A stretch of DNA of 64,000 nt, taken from the NCBI RefSeq assembly GCF_029837695.1, contig NZ_JAOEEA010000009.1, positions 124,001-188,000 of the forward strand. Reading direction: 5' to 3'. The notes under the pieces are model-generated. The model worked only from the letters and a program-made list of their open reading frames with translations. It ran no database searches and was not told where the DNA came from. This document shows, in pieces, positions 7,651 to 15,709 of this stretch (its first letter is position 1; each line of letters starts with the position of its first letter). The position numbers and the translations under genes were made by a program. This DNA comes from Pseudomonas sp. GD04019. GTDB lineage: Bacteria; Pseudomonadota; Gammaproteobacteria; Pseudomonadales; Pseudomonadaceae.

Positions 7651-9306
7651 TCAGACCTCCTGGTTGCTCTTGAAGATGCCCATGTCCACCGGGATGCCGC
7701 GGCTGCGCAACTCCTCGTAGAACTCCGGCACCTGGCCGGTGGCCATGTAGCTGCCCTTGACCCGACCATTCTGATCGAAGCCCTGCTGACGGAAGCAGAA
7801 GATCTCGTTGAGCAGAATGGTGCCCTGCTCCATGCCGGTGATCTCGGTGATGCTGGTGATGCGCCGCGAACCGTCGCCGAAACGCGTCTGCTGCACGATG
7901 ATGTGTACCGCCGAGGCGATCTGCTCGCGAATGGCCTGCACCGGCAGGTCCATCCCCGCCATCAGCACCATCACCTCCAGGCGGCGCAACATGTCGCGCG
8001 GCGAGTTGGCGTGGCCGGTGGTCAGCGAGCCGTCGTGGCCGGTGTTCATCGCCTGCAGCATGTCCAACGCCTCGCCGCCACGGCATTCGCCGACCACGAT
8101 ACGGTCCGGGCGCATCCGCAGGCAGTTGCGCACCAGATCACGAATGGTCACCTGCCCCTTGCCCTCCATGTTCGCCGGACGCGATTCCAGCGACACCACA
8201 TGAGGCTGCACCAGCTTCAGCTCGGCGGCATCCTCCACGGTGACCACCCGCTCTTCCGGCGGAATGAAGTTGGACAGGATGTTCAGCAATGTGGTCTTGC
8301 CCGAACCGGTACCACCGGACACCACCACATTGAGACGCTGCTCGACCGCCGTGCGCAGGAAGGTCACCATAGGCTCGTTGATCGAACCGTAGCGGATCAG
8401 GTCGTCGGTGGTCAGCTTGTGCTGGGAGAACTTACGAATGGTCAGGCACGGGCCCTTGAGCGCCAGCGGGGGGATGATGGCGTTGACCCGCGAACCGTCC
8501 TTGAGACGCGCATCCACCATCGGTGAGCTTTCGTCGATACGACGACCGAGTGGCGAGATGATCCGTTCGATGGTCGCCATCACCGTGGCGTCGGAGCTGA
8601 AGTTGATGCTGGAGCGCTCGAGCCGGCCGGACCGTTCGACGTAGATGTCGTCATGCCGGTTGACCATGATCTCGGTGATGCTCTCGTCGGCCAGCAGGTC
8701 CTCCAGCGGGCCGAGACCGACCGCCTCGTCCAGCACGATCTTGTGCAGTACCGCGCAGTCGATGCACTTCGGCAGGCGCGCACGGATCTGCTCCATGATC
8801 TCGTCGACCAGCTCGGCCAGCTTGGCCCGCACCTCGTCATGGGCCATGGTCTCCAGGTCCATGCGGCGCAGGTCCATGGCGCGGAACAGCTCGCCGTGGA
8901 TGTACTTGGACCACTCCATGTATGCCGCCTGGTCGTGGCTGACGATACCGGCGGCCTCCGCTTCGTTGAGCGGTTGCCCCTCGTCGGTGGGCGGCATGTC
9001 CTCGGTCTCGACCACCAGCGGGCGCACCCGCACCAGGTAGCCACCGATACCGATCTGATCGTTCTCGCTCAGGGGACCGTAGCGTCCCACCAGCTTGCCG
9101 TTGACCTCCAGCTCGTAGCCGCGGCTGAGATCCTCGACGAACAGCCCGGCCAGGGAGCGCTCGATGCGTGCATGCACCGGCGCCACCCGCCAGCCGCGCA
9201 AACGCAGAATGCAGGTGCGCGCCTTGCCCAACTCGCACTGATTGGCGGCGCAGGTAACCTTGTCGACCGGCTGGCCGTTGCGGTAGCTGACTTCTAACTC
9301 GAACAT
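7651..9306 (-). CDS. tadA: TadA/CpaF pilus assembly ATPase with N-terminal FHA domain
   Basis: 551 residues. Residues about 1-97 look like a forkhead-associated domain ([45 protein letters not shown]). After a linker, the CpaF/VirB11 ATPase follows: Walker [10 protein letters not shown] at 331-339, acidic box around VTVEDAAEL at 356-363, Walker [10 protein letters not shown] at 402-410, histidine box TGHANSPRD at 430-438. It should form a hexamer at the inner membrane and power Flp assembly through TadB/TadC. FHA domains usually bind phosphothreonine; this one might gate the ATPase. Ten bases separate it from the secretin gene. Confidence 0.92.
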   Translation of the reverse strand: MFELEVSYRNGQPVDKVTCAANQCELGKARTCILRLRGWRVAPVHARIERSLAGLFVEDLSRGYELEVNGKLVGRYGPLSENDQIGIGGYLVRVRPLVVETEDMPPTDEGQPLNEAEAAGIVSHDQAAYMEWSKYIHGELFRAMDLRRMDLETMAHDEVRAKLAELVDEIMEQIRARLPKCIDCAVLHKIVLDEAVGLGPLEDLLADESITEIMVNRHDDIYVERSGRLERSSINFSSDATVMATIERIISPLGRRIDESSPMVDARLKDGSRVNAIIPPLALKGPCLTIRKFSQHKLTTDDLIRYGSINEPMVTFLRTAVEQRLNVVVSGGTGSGKTTLLNILSNFIPPEERVVTVEDAAELKLVQPHVVSLESRPANMEGKGQVTIRDLVRNCLRMRPDRIVVGECRGGEALDMLQAMNTGHDGSLTTGHANSPRDMLRRLEVMVLMAGMDLPVQAIREQIASAVHIIVQQTRFGDGSRRITSITEITGMEQGTILLNEIFCFRQQGFDQNGRVKGSYMATGQVPEFYEELRSRGIPVDMGIFKSNQEV

Positions 9307-9316
9307 CCGTCGCTCC

Positions 9317-10804
9317 TCAGTCCAGCAGGCCTTTCTTCACCGTTTTCTCGAAGTCGCCGAGCATGCGCTCGGCACGGTCCAGTTCACGCTGGTTGGCGGT
9401 GGCGGTGGTGCCGGTCATCAGCTCCGGAGTGATGAAGATCACCAGCTCGGTCTGGCCGCCCTTGAAGCTCTTGTTGCGGAAGAAGGGGCCGAGCACCGGG
9501 ATATCCTGCAGCCACTTCACACCCTCGTAGGTCTGCTGGGTGTCCTTGTTGACCAGGCCGGACAGCACCAGGGTCTCGCCGATCTTCAGCTGCACCTCAT
9601 TGTCGGTGCGGCGGGTCTTGAACGCCGGGTAGTCGCCTACCTGGTTGGCCTTGTCCAGCTGGCTGATCTCGGCCATCACCTTGGCCGCGACCCGGTCACT
9701 GCCGTAGATCTGCGGCGATATGTTGAGGATGATGCCGAACTCCTTGTACTCCACCGAGGGGCCGTTGATGCTGCTGGTCACCACCGGCACCTCACCCCCC
9801 ACGGTCAGCTCGGCCACGCCACCACTACGCGCGGACAGGCGCGGCGAGGCCAGGGTCAGGGCAGAGCCGTTCTTCTCCAGGAAGTTGATGCGCGAGGTGA
9901 TTTCGGTGGCGATGCCCCAATAGCCATTGGTGCCGGTATTGCCAACCGCATCGTTGAGATCGTCGAAGGTGCCCGAATCGCTGGGGAACTGGCCACGGAA
10001 ATAGGGGTTGGTGCGTTGGTCCGACGAGAAGGCGAAGCTCGGGCCATTGATGCTGGTGCTCCAGTTGACGCCCAGCTCTTCGACATCATCCTTGGCAAAC
10101 TCGGTGATGCGCACATCGAAGTAGATCATCGGCGCGACGAACTGCGACATCGGCTGGGCCAACACCAGCATGTCCGGGTAACGCTCCTGCAGCAGCTTGA
10201 TGCGATCCATGTCGATCTGGTTGAGATCACCGTCCACCACGATCTGCCGGCCGACGGTCTTGATCGAGATGCCCGGAATCTGTCCGAGCATGGCACGCAC
10301 TTCTTCCAGCATCAGGCCGGAGTCGGACTTGATGGCCGCGCCATTCTGCTCCTCGGCCAGCACCAGCACGTTGTCGTAGAACTTCACCGCGTCCTTCACC
10401 CGCTGCAGGTCCTGACTGTGCAGGCGTCCCTCCAGCACCACCTGACGGCCGACGGTACGAATCTTCAGACCGGGCACATCACTCAGCAGAGCGCGCAGCT
10501 CGCCGATCTGGCGATAACCGTTGGCCTTCACCACCACCACACCCATCTGCTCGCGGTGACCATCGGTGAACCAGGCCTGCACCGTAGTCTCCCCTTCGCC
10601 CTCGGCGGTGAGGACCATCTCCTGGTTCTTCAGCAGCGTGGCGCTGATCATTTCCACATTGCCGACCGCCAGACGCTCGATGCCCGGAGCTTCGAGCACC
10701 CGGACATCGCCGCTATACAGTGTCAGCTGCGCCGGCAGGCTCTCGGCCGCTGCCTGCGTCAGCGTGCCCATCCCCATCAGTAGAACCAGAAGTCGTGCTT
10801 TCAT
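9317..10804 (-). CDS. rcpA: Tad outer-membrane secretin RcpA/CpaC
   Basis: 495 residues with a cleavable signal peptide (MKARLLVLLMGMGTLTQAAA). Two BON-like repeats are evident from the parallel runs LKIRTVGRQVVLEGRL and ISIKTVGRQIVVDGDL. The secretin domain follows (FGIILNISPQI; VQLKIGETLVLSGLVNKD; GPFFRNKSFKGGQTELVIFITPEL). It should form the ring channel through which the Flp pilus leaves the cell. It sits between rcpC and tadA in the expected Tad order. Confidence 0.93.
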   Translation of the reverse strand: MKARLLVLLMGMGTLTQAAAESLPAQLTLYSGDVRVLEAPGIERLAVGNVEMISATLLKNQEMVLTAEGEGETTVQAWFTDGHREQMGVVVVKANGYRQIGELRALLSDVPGLKIRTVGRQVVLEGRLHSQDLQRVKDAVKFYDNVLVLAEEQNGAAIKSDSGLMLEEVRAMLGQIPGISIKTVGRQIVVDGDLNQIDMDRIKLLQERYPDMLVLAQPMSQFVAPMIYFDVRITEFAKDDVEELGVNWSTSINGPSFAFSSDQRTNPYFRGQFPSDSGTFDDLNDAVGNTGTNGYWGIATEITSRINFLEKNGSALTLASPRLSARSGGVAELTVGGEVPVVTSSINGPSVEYKEFGIILNISPQIYGSDRVAAKVMAEISQLDKANQVGDYPAFKTRRTDNEVQLKIGETLVLSGLVNKDTQQTYEGVKWLQDIPVLGPFFRNKSFKGGQTELVIFITPELMTGTTATANQRELDRAERMLGDFEKTVKKGLLD

Positions 10805-10916
10805 CGTTGTTGTCTCGGAGCCCTAGCGTTTCTTTTTATGCGTGAGCAGTGCGCCGCCCACGGAAATTCACACGTACACCGGTCGGCGAGCGCTCTCGCC
10901 GACCGAACACGCCACA

Positions 10917-12980
10917 TCACTCCATGCGAATAGTCTGAATCGGGATGATGCCGTCCTTGCCGGTCCCCCCCGGAATGAACTGCACCATGCGGCTGGCCTG
11001 GGGCGCGGCGCCCTCCTGCGCCTCACCGGCCACCGCCAGCGCCGTATCGGCCTGGGCCTGGCCCTCGACCGCCGCGCTGATGCCGGACGCCAGCACATTA
11101 CCGTTGGCATCCACCACTTTGCCGTCCACCAGCTTGCCCACCACTTTGCCGCTGGCGTCGTAAACGGTATCGCCCTTGACCGTGCCGATAGCCTTGCCAG
11201 ACGCATCGCGAGCCACCCGCACCGCATCCTGCTGGACCTCGATGTCGACCGCATCGGCCAGCACCTGGCCGTCCTTGCCGATTACCTTGCCGTCCACCAG
11301 CTTGCCGACTTCGCGCCCCTGCTCGTCGAGCACGCGGTCACCGACCACGGTGCCGAGGACTTTGCCTGAGGCATCGCGAGCCACCCGGACGCCGTCGTCC
11401 TTGGGCCGGCCTTGCTCGTCGAGCATGACCTTATCGACCTGGCCCAAGGCCTTACCGTCGGCAGTCAGCGCCTTGCCGTCCTTGATCTTGCCGATCACCT
11501 TGCCGTTGCCATCAACCACCTGGCCATCGATCACTCGGCCGATGATCTTGCCGTTGGCGTCGCGCACCACTTCGCCTATCTGCCCAACGACCTTGCCCTG
11601 GGCATCCACCACAGCAGTGCTGACCTGCCCGAGTACCTTGCCTTCCAGGCCGACCGGCTTACCGTCCTTGACCACACCGATGACCTGACCATTGGCGTCG
11701 ACCACCTTGCCGTCGACCACCCGGCCGATGACCTTCCCGGTGGCATCACGCACAATCTGCTGCTCGCTGCCCCGCTTCTGCGGGGAGGCCTGGGCAGTGG
11801 ACTTGCTCATATCGATCACGCGCCCCTGAGCATCCAGAGCCGCATTGCGCTCGACCCTGCCGAGGGTCTCGCCCTTCAACCCCACCGCCTGGCCATTCTT
11901 GACCACACCGATGACCTTGCCGTCGGCGTCCAGCACCTTGCCGTCCTTGATGCGTCCGACCACGTTGCCGTCGGCATCGCGCACCACATCGGCACGCTCG
12001 CGCATGCGCAGCAGCGGGTCATTGGCGGCCACGTTCTTGGCTACCGTGCCCAGAGTCTTGCCGTCGAAAGACACGGCTTTGCCGTCGACCATCTTGCCGA
12101 CGATGCGGCCCTGGGCATCGACCACATTGTCACCGACGATGCGACCGACCAGCTGGCCATCGGCGCCCAGCACCACGTCTGCGGTTTCGGCCGGTGGCGG
12201 GTCGAGCAGGTTGGCCACTGTGACCTGACCCAGCTTGGCAAAGCTGGTGTCCTTGGGATGGCGCAGCACGGCGACAAGCTCACCGCTCTTCTCCGCCAAC
12301 TCGACGCGCGCCACCTGCTGCGGGGTCAGCTGCAGGGTGACGGTGGAGAAGTTCATGTTGAAGCCGTCGGCAGAATTGCGATCGAAGAAGGTCTCGTACT
12401 TGCGCCCGCTGGCGTCTTCGCGCCCGGCAGCTAGCACCACCACATTCTCCAGCACGGTCATGATCACGTCGTCGGCGTAGTTGGGCTGCTTCTGCAAGCC
12501 AATATCGGTGGCGCTGAAGGTACCTAACAGATCGACATGATCGCCGGGGCGCAGCAGTCCATCGAAGGAGTTGATCTTGCTGATCTTCACCGTCTTGCCA
12601 CGCTTGCCCAGCTCTACGTTCTCGGAGAAACGGCTCACCGAGCTGCCTTCCACGGCGCTCCAGGTGATCGGCTTGCCCTTCTGCAACGGCGCCTCGACCA
12701 TGCGCCCGTCGAGCTTCTTCCAGTCCTGGGCCAGCACTGCGCCAGACGGTACGAACTGCGCAGGTACATCCAGCGCGGCGACCTTTTCTTTTCTGATCAC
12801 CTCGGCCTTGCCCATGTCCTGGCGCGGCACGATCAGCGTGACCTTGCGCTCCACCGGGGGCTTGTAGGCCTCACGGTATTGAGCCTCCTTGCTCTTCAGG
12901 TACATCCACGCCGCACCGCCTGCGAGAACCCCGCAGACCACGGCGATGATCAACAACTTGCTCCCCGAAACCGGCTGCAT
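10917..12980 (-). CDS. rcpC: RcpC/CpaB Flp pilus assembly protein with a large C-terminal repeat array
   Basis: 687 residues; typical CpaB/RcpC proteins are about 250-310. Order: membrane helix at 8-27, SAF-like domain at about 45-110 (LIVPRQDMGKAEVI...LDVPAQFVPSGAVL...VEAPLQKGKPITW), RcpC domain at about 115-255 (LRPGDHVDLLGTF; VTLQLTPQQVARVELAEKSG). Residues 268-635 are about twenty short units of the type D-x-x-G-x-V-I-G-x-V-x-D-G-K, and a 50-residue tail closes the protein. RcpC is a periplasmic partner of the secretin, and the repeats probably face the periplasm or exterior. The frame is uninterrupted, so the size is not a frameshift artefact. It is 112 bases before rcpA. Confidence 0.9.
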   Translation of the reverse strand: MQPVSGSKLLIIAVVCGVLAGGAAWMYLKSKEAQYREAYKPPVERKVTLIVPRQDMGKAEVIRKEKVAALDVPAQFVPSGAVLAQDWKKLDGRMVEAPLQKGKPITWSAVEGSSVSRFSENVELGKRGKTVKISKINSFDGLLRPGDHVDLLGTFSATDIGLQKQPNYADDVIMTVLENVVVLAAGREDASGRKYETFFDRNSADGFNMNFSTVTLQLTPQQVARVELAEKSGELVAVLRHPKDTSFAKLGQVTVANLLDPPPAETADVVLGADGQLVGRIVGDNVVDAQGRIVGKMVDGKAVSFDGKTLGTVAKNVAANDPLLRMRERADVVRDADGNVVGRIKDGKVLDADGKVIGVVKNGQAVGLKGETLGRVERNAALDAQGRVIDMSKSTAQASPQKRGSEQQIVRDATGKVIGRVVDGKVVDANGQVIGVVKDGKPVGLEGKVLGQVSTAVVDAQGKVVGQIGEVVRDANGKIIGRVIDGQVVDGNGKVIGKIKDGKALTADGKALGQVDKVMLDEQGRPKDDGVRVARDASGKVLGTVVGDRVLDEQGREVGKLVDGKVIGKDGQVLADAVDIEVQQDAVRVARDASGKAIGTVKGDTVYDASGKVVGKLVDGKVVDANGNVLASGISAAVEGQAQADTALAVAGEAQEGAAPQASRMVQFIPGGTGKDGIIPIQTIRME
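11076..12176 (-). repeat. Coding repeat array in rcpC (about 20 D-x-x-G-x-[VI]-[IV]-G units)
   Basis: Encodes rcpC residues 269-635. Units of about 14-17 residues are grouped into six larger repeats starting near residues 269, 332, 409, 471, 531 and 587. In most of these a unit like VVRDANGKIIGRVIDGQ is followed by VVDGNGKVIGKIKDGK and then a shorter LTADGKALGQV. DNA copies have diverged, but phrases such as GCCGTCGACCACC recur. This points to growth by internal duplication with selection on the protein pattern. Confidence 0.88.
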
Positions 12981-13054
12981 GCCCTATCCCCTAGCGAATC
13001 AAACTCTTGTTATGGCGGCCCGCGCCAGCACGGGCCTGTATGCTTGCGGCGGCT

Positions 13055-14140
13055 CTAGTAAGGCCCGCTCAGTGTCCAGTCGCTGGCGCCCTCGGTGAGC
13101 AGCCAGCGACCTGCGCAGCTGCCGCCCATATCGGCGCTGTCGATGTAACCCAGATTATTGGTTGGTGACTCCACCACAGCGTTGTCGGTGGTAGTCACCT
13201 GGTTGCCCGAACCGTCGTCTTCGGTCTTGTCGAAGGTGTAGTTGCCGCTGCCTGGGTAGGCGCTCAGCTCGCTGTTGACCCAGTCCAGGCTGCGCACGAC
13301 GCAACGCGAATAACCGCTCCAGTTGTCGATGGTGGCCGACTGGCTCAGCACCATCTCGACCAATTCGCCATCCGGCACCTTGACGGTGGTATAGGTCTCG
13401 CCCGATACCTGAACCTTGGATAGGGAATAGATATAACCATCGACCTCGTAGCCGAAGTCGCTGGCCTGGCCACTACTGTCCAGCACCTTGACCAACCGGG
13501 TATCGACCACGGTAGCGTTGCTCGGCACCTTGTCGGTCAATTCGCCCTTGAGCGGATCGTAGTACTTGCCGTCCACTTCGTAGCCGAAGCCCCGCAGTTG
13601 GCCACCGACCAGGATGGCCTTGAGCGCGATCCGGTTACCGTTCTTGTCGACGAAGACACTGCCAATGCTGACGCCGGCAACCTCCTTGTCGCCAATCTTG
13701 ACTACCTGCTCGCCGGTTTCCGGATCGAAGCTGTATTCGCCAATCTCCTCGCCACTGAGGTCGTAGATGGTGTTGCCGCTGACCGTTCCGATCACATTGC
13801 CCTGGTCGTCATAGACATAGCTGACCTTATTCAGTGACTCGGTGGGAGCCTTGTTCGGATCTTCCTCGCCGCCATCGCCGGGAATGGTGCTGTCATCCTC
13901 GACCTCACCGTCGTCCGCTGGCGGAGCAGCAACCTCGACATCGCCATAGTCCTGGATATCGCCAATGGCAGCCGAATAACCCTCGTAATTATTGTGTAGC
14001 GCGTCTAGCAAAGCAGGCACGCAGCCTTTGGCACTGCTGGCGACGGTACAGGGCGTCAGAGTCAGGGCCGCAATGATGCTGCCGCCGATGCCTAGCGCTA
14101 CCAGGTACTCGGCCATGGATTGCCCGCACTGCGCTCTCAT
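13055..14140 (-). CDS. Pilin-like protein with acidic linker and DxxG repeats
   Basis: 361 residues. MRAQCG|QSMAEYLVALGIGGSI is a short class III leader with G|Q and glutamate at +5, then a single membrane helix (about 10-30). Residues 66-98 are a strongly acidic, proline-rich linker. From about 108 to 235 come units related to the rcpC array (VYDDQGNVIGTVSGN, TIYDLSGEEIGEY, FVDKNGNRIALKAI, FGYEVDGKYYDP, DFGYEVDGYIYS). The C-terminal third has cysteines at 280 and 342. It is much larger than an Flp pilin, and I do not know a named family. Its start overlaps the previous stop (TGATG). A tip pilin or adhesin role is a guess. Confidence 0.78.
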   Translation of the reverse strand: MRAQCGQSMAEYLVALGIGGSIIAALTLTPCTVASSAKGCVPALLDALHNNYEGYSAAIGDIQDYGDVEVAAPPADDGEVEDDSTIPGDGGEEDPNKAPTESLNKVSYVYDDQGNVIGTVSGNTIYDLSGEEIGEYSFDPETGEQVVKIGDKEVAGVSIGSVFVDKNGNRIALKAILVGGQLRGFGYEVDGKYYDPLKGELTDKVPSNATVVDTRLVKVLDSSGQASDFGYEVDGYIYSLSKVQVSGETYTTVKVPDGELVEMVLSQSATIDNWSGYSRCVVRSLDWVNSELSAYPGSGNYTFDKTEDDGSGNQVTTTDNAVVESPTNNLGYIDSADMGGSCAGRWLLTEGASDWTLSGPY

Positions 14141-14820
14141 CAGCGATCCATCCGGTTGAGCAGGATCTGGGTCTGCTCGCCAGCGGTACGCAGGAACACC
14201 ACCGACAACTGTTCACGCCCCTTGCTGTAGATCAGGGTGGCGTTGTTCTGGCTGGACTGACGACGATTCAGCTGCCAGCCGGCACGCACCATCTCGGCCT
14301 CATACCAGCGCGTAGCAACATCAAGGGTCTCGGGATAGAGCAGCATCACCAGTTGGCCATCGCGGAAGCGATCCTGGCTCTGCATGTCGGTCACCACCAC
14401 CGCATCGGGCGGCATAGGCACGCCGCCGCCCAGAGGGCGCTGAGCCAGCTCCTCGTCTGGCGGGTTGACCAGCATCAGGCGCCCCTGGGTCTGGCCCTCT
14501 GCGGTGCGCAGCTGAACCATCATCATGCAGTCTTCGTTGATGTGGAGTATCTGCTGCCAGGCGCCGAACTCGGTGAAGTCCACCTCGCCTTCCCACTGTT
14601 TGCCGTAAAAGCCGCGCACCGTCTCCAGTGGCGCCTCGGTACGGAAGCCCTTGACGCTCATCGGCAGGTTATTCCACTGCACAGCCTCGGCTACCGTGGC
14701 CAACTGCATGCTGTCCGTGATCGGAAAATCGTCAAAATCACAGTCCGCACGGACGACTGCCAGAGGCAGTAGAGCCAGCAGCACAGCAACGGCCGGAAGG
14801 AGCTTAGTCATCTTCTTCAT
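14140..14820 (-). CDS. Hypothetical exported protein of the Tad locus
   Basis: 226 residues. MKKMTKLLPAVAVLLALLPLAVVRA is a signal peptide with a probable cleavage before DCDFDDF. The soluble part has runs such as ETVRGFYGKQWEG and YPETLDVATRWYEAEMVRAGW, repeated in style, which suggests two related halves. Start at 14820 chosen because it begins the signal peptide; an ATG at 14811 is an alternative and neither has a strong ribosome site. It overlaps the preceding TadE-like gene by 17 bases. I do not recognise a family; it is likely a periplasmic accessory factor of the pilus. Confidence 0.72.
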   Translation of the reverse strand: MKKMTKLLPAVAVLLALLPLAVVRADCDFDDFPITDSMQLATVAEAVQWNNLPMSVKGFRTEAPLETVRGFYGKQWEGEVDFTEFGAWQQILHINEDCMMMVQLRTAEGQTQGRLMLVNPPDEELAQRPLGGGVPMPPDAVVVTDMQSQDRFRDGQLVMLLYPETLDVATRWYEAEMVRAGWQLNRRQSSQNNATLIYSKGREQLSVVFLRTAGEQTQILLNRMDR

Positions 14821-15709
14821 CGAAATAGCAGAAACCGAAATCGCACTTGGTCTCGGCCTCGGGAATGGGGTCGGTGCCGATATAGCCGAAGTCCACATCG
14901 CGGAAGCTGGGCTCAAAAACACCGATGAAACTGATCATCGCGTTGACGACGCCATTGTCCATCAGGGTGCCGATGGCGAAGTCGTCGGAACGCGACTTGA
15001 AATGATGCTCACCCTGGGCATTCCAGCCATCGGCCAGGATGGCGCTTTTGGCGGTGATGGTCAGGCTGTCCGGCAGGGCACTCGACTCCAGCCCAGTGTT
15101 GGCCAGATTGACGCTGGCACTGACCGAGGGTGTGAAGTAATTGTCCTGGGGATGAGCAACCTGGAGGAAATTGCCATCGGCGCCTCCGCCCACCCCGATC
15201 ATGGTCAGCGGCTCGGTCAACAAACCCATGCCCTCGTTGTAGACACCCAGCACATCGTAAGCGAATGAGGGCGTCTCCTCCGGATTTAGACTGTTACCGG
15301 TCAGCCCACCGCCGTTGAGCATCTGCCCGCCGCTACTCCAGCGCCACAGGGCATGCTGAGTACCAGCCGGGACACCCGAAACATCGCTGGCGGATAGGAT
15401 TTCGGGGGAGCTTGTGAAGGTCAGTAGGCGCTTCTGTGCACTGCCGTCGATGGCGCTATCGCTGCGCACGGCGATATCATTGCCCGGCTCGGTGGTTTCG
15501 CTCGGTTGGTCACCATTGTCGTACCAGACGGTACGTTCCCAAGCCATGTAGCGGGCCATCTGCTGGGTCTGGAAGCTCATGTCGAGCAGCTTGGCCAGCA
15601 TGGGTACTACCAGGAACAGGATCAGCAGCACGCCACTGGCCATGACGATGAACTCCGTCATGGCCTGGCCCGAGCACTTCGACCTAAGGTACATACTGTT
15701 CCAGCCCAT
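14804..15709 (-). CDS. TadE-like pilus assembly protein
   Basis: 301 residues. The N-terminus MYLRSKCSG|QAMTEFIVMASGVLL has a class III type site (G|Q, glutamate at +5) and one hydrophobic helix. The remainder is soluble, glycine/serine-rich and ends CDFGFCYFDEEDD with two cysteines. Two ATGs are possible, 15709 and 15694; both overlap the end of the TadG-like gene, so translation is probably coupled to it. It is predicted to be a minor pilin or pilus-assembly factor in the inner membrane. Confidence 0.8.
   Translation of the reverse strand: MGWNSMYLRSKCSGQAMTEFIVMASGVLLILFLVVPMLAKLLDMSFQTQQMARYMAWERTVWYDNGDQPSETTEPGNDIAVRSDSAIDGSAQKRLLTFTSSPEILSASDVSGVPAGTQHALWRWSSGGQMLNGGGLTGNSLNPEETPSFAYDVLGVYNEGMGLLTEPLTMIGVGGGADGNFLQVAHPQDNYFTPSVSASVNLANTGLESSALPDSLTITAKSAILADGWNAQGEHHFKSRSDDFAIGTLMDNGVVNAMISFIGVFEPSFRDVDFGYIGTDPIPEAETKCDFGFCYFDEEDD

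Noticed and set aside
11076..12176. Tandem repeats that could suggest a CRISPR array or minisatellite.
   Set aside because: The repeats are in frame, diverged at DNA level and conserved as protein pattern; there are no constant repeats with unique spacers and no cas genes.
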